A stretch of DNA of 64,000 bases from Paraburkholderia bryophila (GCF_003269035.1 NZ_QLTK01000017.1:90008-154007), one strand, 5' to 3'. Positions 51,865-61,222 are shown, numbered from the stretch's first letter. A program made the numbers and translations. The notes: generated from the sequence alone by a model not told the origin.

Positions 51865-52485
51865 ATGGACCGACGACTATTCCTGATCTGCGGCGCGACC
51901 GCTGCTTGCGTCACGCTCAGCGCGTGCATCACGCCCAAACTTTTCAACGACAAGGAATACACCGAACACATATCGAGCTTCATGATTACCGCGGATGGCA
52001 GGAAACTGGTCGTGCTGGGAGAACGCTATCACTACATCTTCGACATGCCCGACAAACTGTTGCCCGTGCTCAAGTCAGGCTATCGCAAGACGCTAAATTC
52101 ATCGTTCTATAGCTTCCATGTGAACGATTCCGCGGTAACGGGGCGCTACGATCTCACTCTGCCTAAAAGCGCGTCGGTGGGGGACAAGCAGCAGGCGATT
52201 GCCGACGGCTTTGAATCCGGTTCGTTCGGCGACCTGGGGTTCTCGGGTGAGATACAGGGAACACGATACAGTGCCGCCGACTTCGAGCAGAAACTGACAG
52301 CTCAACCGCTCAATAAAAACTATACGGTTGAAGTGACCGAGACGTTATCCCCGGTCGATAAGGGTGTGCGGATGCTTGCCACGCCCGTCACGGTTGCCGC
52401 CGACGGCGTGTTGATGCTGGGTGGCGTGCTTCTGCTCCCTGTGGTGTTGATTTCGATAAGCCGCCACGGATTACCTCTGTTCTAG
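51865..52485 (+). CDS. Lipoprotein of unknown function next to tssA
   Basis: A 206-residue protein with a signal and lipobox (LSAC, Cys21). The mature part is polar and probably beta-rich (HISSFMITADGRKLVVLGERYHYIFDMPDKLLPVLKSGY). A C-terminal hydrophobic helix follows (about 177-199, VAADGVLMLGGVLLLPVVLISI). It is visibly less GC-biased than the flanking tss genes, with more A/T at third positions. It begins 26 bases after tssA and is read with it. I recognise no family. It could be an immunity protein or structural accessory; no effector partner is next to it. Confidence 0.72.
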   Translation: MDRRLFLICGATAACVTLSACITPKLFNDKEYTEHISSFMITADGRKLVVLGERYHYIFDMPDKLLPVLKSGYRKTLNSSFYSFHVNDSAVTGRYDLTLPKSASVGDKQQAIADGFESGSFGDLGFSGEIQGTRYSAADFEQKLTAQPLNKNYTVEVTETLSPVDKGVRMLATPVTVAADGVLMLGGVLLLPVVLISISRHGLPLF

Positions 52486-52542
52486 CGGTTAAGATTTCAT
52501 GGTCCGGCGAGCCCGTCGTCCGCCGATCCTCAGGAGCAAACC

Positions 52543-52929
52543 ATGAGCATCCGCATCGTCCGGCTCGGTTCCCCTCGCGCGGCTGATGAGGGATTGCGTA
52601 TCGGTACCGTGAGGCGGCCACCGCGTGGTGTGCCTAAAGCGGAGTTCGCGAGCCGCGATTTCTACGATGTCTGGCTACCCAATCTGTCGCCGAGCGCGGA
52701 ACTGGTCGCGCAGGCTCAGGCGGCGACCAGCCCGGCCGACTGGCGAAACTTCGAGCGCAAATTTCGTGCGGAGATGAACGAAGGCGAGGCCAGCAAGGTG
52801 CTGGACCTGCTGGCCGCCCTGTCGAAAGGCAGCGACTTTTCTGTCGGCTGTTACTGCGAGGACGAAAACCGGTGCCACCGGACAATACTTCGTCAACTGC
52901 TGGGCGAGCGCGGCGCGCTGATTAAATGA
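52543..52929 (+). CDS. DUF488 family protein
   Basis: A 128-residue protein of the DUF488 family. It has the family features: a basic early part (IGTVRRPPRGVPKAEFASRDFYDVWLPNLSPS), and a late motif with conserved Cys-His residues (VGCYCEDENRCHRTILRQLL). The biochemical role is not established. The ATG has an AGGAG site 7 bases upstream. It follows the lipoprotein gene by 57 bases on the same strand and is convergent with the OmpA-like gene (22 bases apart). It is not a known T6SS part and may be a passenger. Confidence 0.85.
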   Translation: MSIRIVRLGSPRAADEGLRIGTVRRPPRGVPKAEFASRDFYDVWLPNLSPSAELVAQAQAATSPADWRNFERKFRAEMNEGEASKVLDLLAALSKGSDFSVGCYCEDENRCHRTILRQLLGERGALIK

Positions 52930-52951
52930 GTCAGCGCACCACTCCGCGCTA

Positions 52952-53908
52952 TTACGACCCCGCGCGGAATTCGATGCGCCGGTTCCGTGCGCGTCCATCC
53001 GTCGAATCGTTCGACGCGATCGGCTGATCCGGACCGACACCCGTGGTGGTCATCTGCTGCGGAGAGATGCCCTTGGCGACCAGATAGCCTTTCACCGCAT
53101 CCGCGCGCGCCTGGCTCAGCGCGATATTCGACGTGCGATTGCCGGAGTTGTCGGTGTGCCCGATGATCGCCACGGTCCGGGTGGTCATCTTCTGCATGGC
53201 CGCCGCCATCTGATCGAGAATCAGCCGGCCTTGCGGCGTGAGCGTCGCGCTGCCGGTTTCGAATTCGATCGTGCGGTTGGCCAGCGTCTGGTCGAGCAGG
53301 CCCTGTTCGGACGCGCTCACGCGCAGGCCGTTCTTGATCGTGTAGGTCGGGTTCAGCGCATTGGCCATGTCGCTCGCGAGTTGCTGGCGCTGCGATTCGT
53401 TATGCACTTCGCCCTTCACGTCGATCTGCGTGCCGTCGATCTTCAACTGGCCTTTGCTGATCTGCTTCAACTGCGGGCCGATCAGCTTTTGCACGTTGGC
53501 TGACCAGTTGGGCGGCGTCGCGACGTCGGCGACTTCGATCTGATCGACCACGTTGGCCGCGCCATACGTGTCGCGCAATTTCGCGAGCACGGCGGCTTTG
53601 GTCGCTTCGTCGGGCACCTTGCCGCCGACCACCACCTGGCCCGGCGTGGCATTGGCGGGCGGCGGCGCGGCCGTGATCGCGCCGGTGCCGGCGCCGGTCG
53701 TGCCGCTGGCGAGGCCCGCGGTGTTCACCGCGGGACCGGCGCTGCCCGTTTGCGCGGACGCCGCGCCCGGCAGCACCGTGGTGTGAATCGCCATGCCGCT
53801 GTTGTCGACCGGCGTGACGCGCGCCGGGCCGTCGTTGTCGGCCTGGGCGGCGGCGCTGAGCATCAGCCCCGCGAGCAGCGCGGCCATGCGAATGCGTGGA
53901 TTCAGCAT
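52952..53908 (-). CDS. OmpA-domain protein of the T6SS locus
   Basis: A 318-residue exported protein with a signal peptide (about 1-23, ending AAAQA). A Gly/Ala/Pro-rich linker leads to two regions resembling BON-type repeats (VVVGGKVPDEATKAAVLAKLRDTYGAANVVDQIEV and LKIDGTQIDVKGEVHNESQRQQLASDMANAL). A C-terminal OmpA domain follows (IEFETGSATLTPQGRLILDQMAAAM...IIGHTDNSGNRTSNIALSQARADAVKGYLV). That domain binds peptidoglycan, and TssL here lacks one, so this protein likely anchors the membrane complex to the wall. It follows tagF by 4 bases. Confidence 0.88.
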   Translation of the reverse strand: MLNPRIRMAALLAGLMLSAAAQADNDGPARVTPVDNSGMAIHTTVLPGAASAQTGSAGPAVNTAGLASGTTGAGTGAITAAPPPANATPGQVVVGGKVPDEATKAAVLAKLRDTYGAANVVDQIEVADVATPPNWSANVQKLIGPQLKQISKGQLKIDGTQIDVKGEVHNESQRQQLASDMANALNPTYTIKNGLRVSASEQGLLDQTLANRTIEFETGSATLTPQGRLILDQMAAAMQKMTTRTVAIIGHTDNSGNRTSNIALSQARADAVKGYLVAKGISPQQMTTTGVGPDQPIASNDSTDGRARNRRIEFRAGS

Positions 53909-53912
53909 GGTG

Positions 53913-54905
53913 TCACGCTCCCGTGAAGGCTTCGCGGAACGTGTCGATGCTGACGCGCAGCGACAGTTGCGGTTGGTCGAGGTAGCTGACGAGCTTGCTG
54001 ATGCCATGATCGTTTTGTGCATGTTCGTCGATCCACTCGGGATCGTCGATGTCGATGTTATGTGCCGCATACGACTGCGGGTCGACCACGCTGTGCAGCG
54101 TTTTGGCCGAAGCGCCGTTAAAGCCGATGATGAGCCGCTCGCGCTCGGCAATCGTGCCGATGAAAATGGCCAGTTCGAAATCCGCCTGGGCGACGAACGG
54201 CGCGATCAGTTCGAGCCAGAACGCGGCCACCAGACTGCGGTAGAACGGGTCGTTCGGCAGCGGCAGCGTGAGCCCGCGTTCAAGATGCGACGAGCCGCTT
54301 TGCATCACCGGGCGCAGTAGCGAGCCGAGCGCCAGCATCGCGCCGCGCAGACGCACCGGGTGGCCGCTCGCGAGCAGCATCTGTTCGAGACCGGCAAGGG
54401 TCTGATGCTCGACGAAGTCGTTGAAGGTGCCGTCGTGCGGATTGCCGGGACCGCCGCCGATCTCGATCGGCACCATCGTTTCGCCGAGCGCCTGCAGCGC
54501 GCCGGCCGGCTCGCTAGGGCCGAGCAGCGGCTTCATTTGCGAGGCGATGCGCGACCAGAGGCGCGCAAAGGCGAGCGGGCTGTGCGCGAGGAAGGTCAGC
54601 GGCTTTTCGACTTCGAGCGCCGTGGCGGCGAGAAACGGAAAGCGCCGCGACGACTGGTCATGGCTCGCCATCATATGGCCGGCGATCGCCAGCTTGCTGC
54701 GCGACCCGAGGAACGCGAAGTGCATCGGCTTGGCGTTTTCGTAGACGATCTTCCAGCGTGGATCGTCGGTGAGCAGTTCCATGGCTTCGGCGATCCAGCG
54801 GTCGAGCGTGGCCAGCAACTGCGGGTTATGCGCGCTCTTCACGAAATCGCCGCGCGACGGAATCTTGCCGAAATAGGCGATTTGCGCCTGTACGGTCTGC
54901 GTCAT
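53913..54905 (-). CDS. tagF: T6SS-associated protein TagF
   Basis: A 330-residue protein of the TagF/ImpM family. The start AQIAYFGKIPSRGDFVKSAHNPQLLATLDRWIAEAM is the family hallmark. In Pseudomonas aeruginosa TagF is a post-translational repressor of T6SS acting through the Fha/PpkA pathway. No fha, ppkA or pppA gene is in this window, so its partners must be elsewhere or the control differs. Its ATG overlaps the tssM stop as ATGA, so expression is coupled to tssM. Confidence 0.93.
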   Translation of the reverse strand: MTQTVQAQIAYFGKIPSRGDFVKSAHNPQLLATLDRWIAEAMELLTDDPRWKIVYENAKPMHFAFLGSRSKLAIAGHMMASHDQSSRRFPFLAATALEVEKPLTFLAHSPLAFARLWSRIASQMKPLLGPSEPAGALQALGETMVPIEIGGGPGNPHDGTFNDFVEHQTLAGLEQMLLASGHPVRLRGAMLALGSLLRPVMQSGSSHLERGLTLPLPNDPFYRSLVAAFWLELIAPFVAQADFELAIFIGTIAERERLIIGFNGASAKTLHSVVDPQSYAAHNIDIDDPEWIDEHAQNDHGISKLVSYLDQPQLSLRVSIDTFREAFTGA

Positions 54906-57900
54906 TGCGCACTCCCTGTATTCGAAACCGCGGCGGCGGCGGTCGCCGGCGCGTTGACGGGCGCGGGGCTGGGCGCGGCGCCCGGTCCACCCGCGGCCGT
55001 TGCATTGACCGAATTGGCCGCCGCGCTCACGTCCGCCACCGACGACGGCAGACGCAGGCCGCGCAGGCTCTGTTGTTGCGGCGCGTCGCTGCTGGCGCTC
55101 GACGCCTGCGACGTGCTGATGATGCGCATGCTGACCGCCACGGTGACGTTGCCTTGGGTCCACTGCAGGTCGAAGGTGCCGTCCGGACGACGCTTGCGTT
55201 GCGCCGAGTTGATCAGCTTCTCCAGACCGTAGCGGCCCGGCTCGTTCACCAGTTGCAGCGTGCGGCCGTCGAAGGTGGTGGCGTTCAGTGTCGCGCCCGG
55301 CGAACCCGACGGATTCGGCCACACGAAGTTGGTCCACTGCGGCGGCGTATTGCGGTAACGCATCTGCTGACCGTCGATCGCGAGCGTGTATTCCGTGGTG
55401 CCGCTGCTAGGCTGCGGCAGGATCTGGAACACGGTCTGCGGTTCGGCCGAACCTTGCGCACCCGTACCGCCACCCGCCGCACCGCCGGCAAGCGGCGCCA
55501 CCCAGCGCGCGAAGCCGCTGGTGAAATCTGGCGTCAGCGCCAGACCCATGTCGCCCCACGTGCGTGCCGTCAGCGTGTCGCCACGGCGCACCGCGAGCGG
55601 CCCGAGCGTCGTGCCGACGAACTTGGCGATCGCGCCGTCCGGCCCGAACACCTGGGCGATTTCACCCGCACCCGCTTCGACCTTGGCGTCGCCCGCGAAC
55701 GGGTACTTGGTTGCCAGCGACCCCTGGAAGGTCTGATAGACCTGCGCGTTCCACACCTTGTTGACTTCGACGCTGGCGGGCTGGATCACCACCGCGTAGG
55801 CGGCCATCAGCGGACGCACCAGCAGCGGACGCAGCGCCTTGCGTTGCGAGTCGGTGAGGCCGGTGAGCATCTGCTCGTCGACGTACTTCAGCGAATCGGC
55901 CAGTTCGGAGCCGCTGCCGTCGAGCGTCTGTTGCATCAACTGACGCGCGCCCGGTCCCGGATCGCCCTGGTTCTTGATCACGTTGAAGCGCGTGCGAACC
56001 TTCGACAGCGTGTCCATATAGCCCTTGAGCATCGAGCCGTTGTCGCCGGTCTGGACGATCCTGCCCAGCGCCGAGAACTCCTGGCCGATCGGGCCCATCG
56101 GCATTTCGACCGGATTGCCGTTGATGTCGATGTTGGCGTTCAGCTGACCGGTCGGGGCCCGCGAGAACAGGTTCTTGAACCAGCTGGTGGCGCCCGATTG
56201 CGCGCGCTTCAGGTTCGCGTTGAACAGTGACGGGTTATCCCACGAAGTCTGGTCGTACGCGGTTTCGAGCACCTTGCGGATCGGCGAGTCCTGCGGATCG
56301 CCGAGACGGTTCATCGCGTCCACCGCCTGGCCGAAGCTGCCGAAGTTCTGCACGGCGATGCCCTGCATGAACTTCTGCCAGTGCATGGCGTAGTCGGTCT
56401 TGTACATCGTGACGAGCGCCTTCTGGATCTGCTCGGGGCTGCCTTCCAGCGTCAGATCGTCGTGCGCGGAGGTGTTGAGCACCCAGTCCTTCGCCTGCAG
56501 TTCCTTGGTGGCGGCGTCGCGAATCGCCGGCTGCACGTACTGGAACCACGCTTCACGCGTGAAGGTGCCGGGGATCGCGTAGCTGCCCGCGACCAGCGCC
56601 GTGTTGCTGTCGCCGACAATGCGGGCGATCGTCATGGGCGCGAAACGGGTCGAGGCACGCGCCTTGATTTCCTCGTAGACACGCTGGCGGGCCGGCATGC
56701 CGCGCACCACGCGGCGCAGGTTTTCACGGGTCTGGTCGACCAGACCGAGGTTCTCGTCGATCATCGGCCAGTCGTCGTCGGACACGCGCGACAGGTAGAA
56801 CGTGATCATGCGTTCGGCGCTGCGGATCATCTCGTCGCGCGGCATGTTGCCGCGATTCGTTTCGAGCCAGCCGCGCCAGAAGCGGGCCACCTGATCGGTC
56901 AGGTGAGCCGTTTCCACGTGACGCTTGTCGCTCAGCATCAGGTAGGTCTTGAGCGCGTTGTACGCGTCTTCCACATTGGTCGGCGAGGCGTCGCTATACA
57001 GACCGCCCTGGCCGTTCGCGGCCATCGCCGCATGCGCGGAGACCGGCATAGCGGCTGCGTCCGGCGTGCGGTTCAGCGGCGCGAGCTGATCGGGATGCGC
57101 GTTGACGTCCTTCAAAAACGACGCGAGATTCTGCGAGACCGGGTCGAGCAGGATCTGCCGCACGCCGTTGTAGTACTCGGTGAGCAGACGCTGTTCGAGA
57201 CGGTCGCCCTGATACAGGCCGAGCGACACCGCCAGCGGCCGGTCGCGACGGAACTGTTCGAGCTGGTCGATGCGGTCTTCGAGCACGTCCATGGCCTGCA
57301 TGCGCGATTGCAGATCGTTACGGTTCTGCTGCAGACGCACCACGTTATCGAGGTCGGCCTGCACGTTCGCGGTGAGCTGCTCGTTGTTGACCGTGGACCA
57401 CGTCCAGCCGCCGAGCGCCAGCGCCAGCACGGCCACGAAACCGAAGAACGTCGCATAGCGCAGGCGCGTCTTGGCGGGGCTCGCGAATTGCCGGACCGTC
57501 TGGCGGTCGGCGAAGATCACTTTCGAAAACAGGTCGCGCAGGAAGAAGCCGTTCTTCGAGAACGCGCTATGCGGCTTGGGCAGGCTGTCGGCGCTCAGGC
57601 CGAAACGGGTGGCGATGCGGGTGGCCGCGGCGCTGTTGGTTTCGCCTTCCTGCAAGGCGCTGGTGAAGTAGAAGCCGCGGAAAATCGGCTTGTACTGGAA
57701 CGGGTTGGTCTCGAACAGCGTGGCGAGGAAGGCGCGCAACGCGGGCTTGATGGTCGAGAATTCGAGCGGGAAGCTCAACTGGCCCGGCGACAGCTTGTTG
57801 CCGCGATTGATCGACATCTGCGCGACGCTGATTTCTTTCAGGCCGTCATATAGTTCTTCGAAGTGCTCGTCGAACAGGCCGACCACGTCGCGCTTCTCAT

Positions 57901-58780
57901 CGGACTGGTAGGGCAGGGTGGCGCCCCACACGCGGTCGTATTCGTGACGCTCGCTGCCGCTGAAAAATTCGGTGAAGCCGGTAATCAGGTCGGCCTTGGT
58001 GAACATCACGTACACCGGCGCGAACACTTCGAGCTTCTCGGTCAATTCCTGCACGCGCTGGCGCAGGTTCTTCGCGAGGTTGATCGCGAATTCGGGCTTG
58101 CTGCTGGTCAGCTCGGCAATGCTCGCCGTGACGATGATGCCGTTGATCGGCGCCTTCGGCCGGAATCGCTTGAGCAGGCCGAGAAAGCCGAGCCATTCGG
58201 TGCGGTCTTCGTCGTGCACGGAATAGCGGCCGGCGGTGTCGAGCAGAATGCCTTCGGTCGTGAAGAACCAGTCGCAGTTACGCGTGCCGCCAATGCCGTG
58301 AATCACCGCGTTGTTCTTGTCGGCGAAGGGGAATTGCAAGCCCGAGTTCAGCACCGCGCTGCTCTTGCCGGCCGCCGGGTTGCCGATCACGATGTACCAC
58401 GGCAGTTCGTACAGCGCCGAGCCGCCCGAGACCTGGCCGATCTTCGAGGTCTTGATGGTTTTTACCGCGTCGACGAGGCGCGTGCGCAGCACGTCGAGTT
58501 CCGCCTGGCGAGCCGGCGTGGGCGCCGGACCGGTCTCGGACTGCTTTTCCGCCTGCTGCTCGAGCATTTCGCCGAGCTTGCGGTTGGCGCGCCGCGCGAG
58601 CAGGCGCCGGATCGCCCAGACCAGTACGATCAGCGCGAGCACCGCGCCGAACGCGATGGCCGGCCACATCAGGTCGACCTGCAGGGTTTCCGCGCCGACG
58701 AATAAAACAGCGGCGAGCGCGAGCAGGCCGATGATCGAGAGCGTGCGTGTATGGGTCAACACGTTGAGAATGCGTCGCAT
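54902..58780 (-). CDS. tssM: T6SS inner-membrane protein TssM (IcmF)
   Basis: A 1292-residue inner-membrane protein, the central part of the trans-envelope complex. Transmembrane helices are at about 17-34, 40-57 and near 440-460. The cytoplasmic part carries a Walker A motif GNPAAGKSS (133-141), so this TssM may bind and hydrolyse nucleotide. The large periplasmic part should bind TssJ. The C-terminus ends in an Ala/Ser/Pro-rich tail. It is read before tagF and the OmpA-like gene on the minus strand, 250 bases downstream of the M15 peptidase gene. Confidence 0.96.
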   Translation of the reverse strand: MRRILNVLTHTRTLSIIGLLALAAVLFVGAETLQVDLMWPAIAFGAVLALIVLVWAIRRLLARRANRKLGEMLEQQAEKQSETGPAPTPARQAELDVLRTRLVDAVKTIKTSKIGQVSGGSALYELPWYIVIGNPAAGKSSAVLNSGLQFPFADKNNAVIHGIGGTRNCDWFFTTEGILLDTAGRYSVHDEDRTEWLGFLGLLKRFRPKAPINGIIVTASIAELTSSKPEFAINLAKNLRQRVQELTEKLEVFAPVYVMFTKADLITGFTEFFSGSERHEYDRVWGATLPYQSDEKRDVVGLFDEHFEELYDGLKEISVAQMSINRGNKLSPGQLSFPLEFSTIKPALRAFLATLFETNPFQYKPIFRGFYFTSALQEGETNSAAATRIATRFGLSADSLPKPHSAFSKNGFFLRDLFSKVIFADRQTVRQFASPAKTRLRYATFFGFVAVLALALGGWTWSTVNNEQLTANVQADLDNVVRLQQNRNDLQSRMQAMDVLEDRIDQLEQFRRDRPLAVSLGLYQGDRLEQRLLTEYYNGVRQILLDPVSQNLASFLKDVNAHPDQLAPLNRTPDAAAMPVSAHAAMAANGQGGLYSDASPTNVEDAYNALKTYLMLSDKRHVETAHLTDQVARFWRGWLETNRGNMPRDEMIRSAERMITFYLSRVSDDDWPMIDENLGLVDQTRENLRRVVRGMPARQRVYEEIKARASTRFAPMTIARIVGDSNTALVAGSYAIPGTFTREAWFQYVQPAIRDAATKELQAKDWVLNTSAHDDLTLEGSPEQIQKALVTMYKTDYAMHWQKFMQGIAVQNFGSFGQAVDAMNRLGDPQDSPIRKVLETAYDQTSWDNPSLFNANLKRAQSGATSWFKNLFSRAPTGQLNANIDINGNPVEMPMGPIGQEFSALGRIVQTGDNGSMLKGYMDTLSKVRTRFNVIKNQGDPGPGARQLMQQTLDGSGSELADSLKYVDEQMLTGLTDSQRKALRPLLVRPLMAAYAVVIQPASVEVNKVWNAQVYQTFQGSLATKYPFAGDAKVEAGAGEIAQVFGPDGAIAKFVGTTLGPLAVRRGDTLTARTWGDMGLALTPDFTSGFARWVAPLAGGAAGGGTGAQGSAEPQTVFQILPQPSSGTTEYTLAIDGQQMRYRNTPPQWTNFVWPNPSGSPGATLNATTFDGRTLQLVNEPGRYGLEKLINSAQRKRRPDGTFDLQWTQGNVTVAVSMRIISTSQASSASSDAPQQQSLRGLRLPSSVADVSAAANSVNATAAGGPGAAPSPAPVNAPATAAAAVSNTGSAQ

Positions 58781-59030
58781 AAGCCGGTCAGGTCTTGTTG
58801 ATGTGTGTTGTGGCGCGGGGTGCGGCGGTCAGCCGGGCGCGCGTGCGGCGTTTGAAATAAAACGAAAGCATATTCAGGCGAAAGCGATTGTGGCCGGATT
58901 GTTAAATTCACGCAGATGGGCGCACAAAAAAGCGCGTGGCGCAATACCGCTATGCATACGGCATTGCCGCTTTTTGCCGGAAAAATTGATTGAACGCCCC
59001 ATTGCCAACCTCTTTATTACCCGCTTCGCC

Positions 59031-59876
59031 TTAATGTCCCCGCCCAAGGACGAAGCCGGGTTTGTGATATTCGACGTGTCCGAGATCCATCATTTTCCAG
59101 CGGCCACCCCAGGTCAGGCCGACCTGTTCGGCGGTCTGACCGTATAACTGATAGCCTCGCATGGCCCAGGGATCTTTTTCTGAAATGACGAGCTTGCCGT
59201 CGCGCAAAAAAGCGTTGTCCGCGGCAAGACCGTATTGGTGATAGCTCTGAAACGCTGCGGCATTGGTGACGTTGCCCCCCATTTGCGCCAGCCGGTTTTG
59301 CCGCTCCGGGCTGCGATAACCTTCCAGTAAAGCCATTTCATACCCGTATTGCTCGTGCATGATTTTATACACCAGCAATAAGCGTGTTCTGAAGTCCGCG
59401 TCGAGCAAATTCCAGTCGCGGCTCGCGTCTTTCAGCGCGGGCCGAATCTGTTCGACTTCCTGCGTGGCGAATACCTCCGGCGGCAACGGCGGCGGGGGCA
59501 CGAGCTGTTCGCCGTTCAATAACGCAGCAATTTTCTCGTCCGGTACCCGCGCAGTGTCATCGAATTGGAATAATTGCCGGCCGCGTAAAGCCAATGCCAC
59601 CAATGGCGGCGTCGCAAGAATACCTGTCGTGGTAAAAATCAGCAAGCGCCGCTTTACCAGTAACTTTTGCATATCAACTGCGGTGGATTGCGAAATTTTT
59701 GCCGAGCGCGCTAATTGACCGCGAGCACGCGTTGCACTAAGCGATGCCCCGCGCATAACCCGGACATGAATGGCGAGTGCAATGCCTAATAAAGAGGCGC
59801 GTACCGCCGGCAATAGCAGCATTGCGGCGATCAGGACGGCGATGGCGAAATAGGCGAGAAGTACTACGGCAATCAA
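59031..59876 (-). CDS. M15 family peptidoglycan peptidase of the T6SS locus (TagX-like)
   Basis: About 281 residues with two hydrophobic segments (residues 1-30 and about 75-95) and a C-terminal VanY/M15 domain. His213 and Asp220 lie in SYHQYGLAAD and His271 in HVEYHK, with LLEGYRSPERQNRLA before, giving the zinc ligands of the family. In Acinetobacter the related TagX is a peptidoglycan endopeptidase that makes room for the T6SS. The start is uncertain: no ATG precedes the first helix; I chose a TTG at 59876, since the TTG at 59990 would leave only 11 bases to the divergent gene. Confidence 0.83.
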   Translation of the reverse strand: MIAVVLLAYFAIAVLIAAMLLLPAVRASLLGIALAIHVRVMRGASLSATRARGQLARSAKISQSTAVDMQKLLVKRRLLIFTTTGILATPPLVALALRGRQLFQFDDTARVPDEKIAALLNGEQLVPPPPLPPEVFATQEVEQIRPALKDASRDWNLLDADFRTRLLLVYKIMHEQYGYEMALLEGYRSPERQNRLAQMGGNVTNAAAFQSYHQYGLAADNAFLRDGKLVISEKDPWAMRGYQLYGQTAEQVGLTWGGRWKMMDLGHVEYHKPGFVLGRGH

Positions 59877-60001
59877 AGGCGACCCCGGAAATTGGAAACA
59901 ATTGTATTTTGTAATGCTTGCTCTTAGAATCAGGCCTGCTCGGAGACGAGCCGGAACGGTATTATCACGGCGAAATAAACCAGGATTCAATGAGACAGTG
60001 A

Positions 60002-60970
60002 ATGAGTGCGCCGGAAAGTTCGAATTCCAAAGCCCCGCCTAGCCTGTTATCCGATAAGGCTAAAGGCGCTGATGCCAATGGTTCGCGAATTCTCGCGAAC
60101 CTGGAAGGCCGCGTTGCGCCGCCTACCGAAAAACCGCGCCGGTCCAGGGCGCCACTTTTACTCGTTGCGCTGCTGGTGATCGCGGCCGGCGGTTGGGGCG
60201 CGTGGCATATGCAGCAGCGTCAGCATGATGAGACGTTGGCATCGGCTACGTCAGCTACCCCGGGCGAAGCGGAGAAGCCTGCCGCGACTGCGGCCGTGCC
60301 GGCCTCTGCAGCGTTGCCGGGCGCCGCGCAGGTCGTCGCGAAAGCGCCGGCGGCGCCGGTGCCGGCTTCGTCGCAAGCGGCCACCATTATTGCCGACGAC
60401 AGCGACAACAAAGCCGCCGCGGCGTCGGCCGCCCCACCTGCCAGCGGCGCCGACCGCCTGTCGCGTGCATTGGCCGACGGCGCGGAGGCGAGCAGCGCAC
60501 CCACGCCGGCGGCGTCCGCGACATCCGCTTCGGCGGTGCCGGTGCCCGCGGCCAAACACGGCAAGAGCGCAACCGCGCTCGCCGGCAATAGCAAGCATGA
60601 AGCGGCGCACGGCAAGAAGGAAAGCGCGACCGCCAGTGCGGGCAACCGTCATGTGAGCACGCCGACCGCCGTCGCGCAGTCGAAGAAGCCGCGCGCGAGC
60701 GGCACGGCTTCGAAAGACGATTCGGATGCCGATCTGCTGGCGGCGCTGGTTGCGCGCACCAAGCCTGCCGACAGCAAGGCCGCGGGCGGGAGTGCCACGA
60801 CCAAGGTGAGTGCCACCGCGCCCGCCAGTGCGAAACTCGCGGAACGCGTGAAAGAGTGCGGGCAGCGGGGCTTCTTTGAAGACCAGTTGTGCCGCTGGCG
60901 CGTGTGCGACGGTCATTGGGGTAAAGACCCGGCGTGTCCGGGTGCGGCGCCGCAAGCCCGTCAGCCGTAA
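60002..60970 (+). CDS. Single-TM, Ala/Pro-rich protein with C-terminal Cys motif, T6SS-linked
   Basis: A 322-residue protein. A transmembrane helix is at about residues 49-67 (LLLVALLVIAAGGWGAW). A long Ala/Ser/Pro/Lys low-complexity periplasmic stretch follows. A C-terminal conserved-looking module carries four Cys (KECGQRGFFEDQLCRWRVCD and a later PACP). The arrangement is that of a periplasm-spanning tether with a folded tip. It is divergent from the M15 peptidase gene and adjoins the T6SS, so I take it as an accessory gene. I do not know a characterised homologue. Confidence 0.75.
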   Translation: MSAPESSNSKAPPSLLSDKAKGADANGSRILANLEGRVAPPTEKPRRSRAPLLLVALLVIAAGGWGAWHMQQRQHDETLASATSATPGEAEKPAATAAVPASAALPGAAQVVAKAPAAPVPASSQAATIIADDSDNKAAAASAAPPASGADRLSRALADGAEASSAPTPAASATSASAVPVPAAKHGKSATALAGNSKHEAAHGKKESATASAGNRHVSTPTAVAQSKKPRASGTASKDDSDADLLAALVARTKPADSKAAGGSATTKVSATAPASAKLAERVKECGQRGFFEDQLCRWRVCDGHWGKDPACPGAAPQARQP

Positions 60971-61222
60971 TTCGGGGCGCGCGCGTCATACCTTTATCGT
61001 GACGCGCCGCTAACCCGTCGTCGAGTTTTACCCGCTGCAACGGAGTGTGTGCCGTTGCGGCGGCATCGACCGCCATGCGCGTCAGGCGACGCGCATGCGC
61101 TTCCACAAAAAATCCAGCTACGCGCGTCACCGTGCGGGAACCGGTTCGTCCTCGCCGGGGCGGCCTTGTTGCCGCCGGTTCTCGAGACTCGCGATGCTGC
61201 GATTTAAAAATAAGAGACATCA

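Noticed and set aside
60975..61008. Hairpin GCGCGTCA/TGACGCGC after the T6SS-linked gene
   Set aside because: Only 8 bp with an 11-base loop and no T-run, in DNA where GCGC pairs are common; could be chance.
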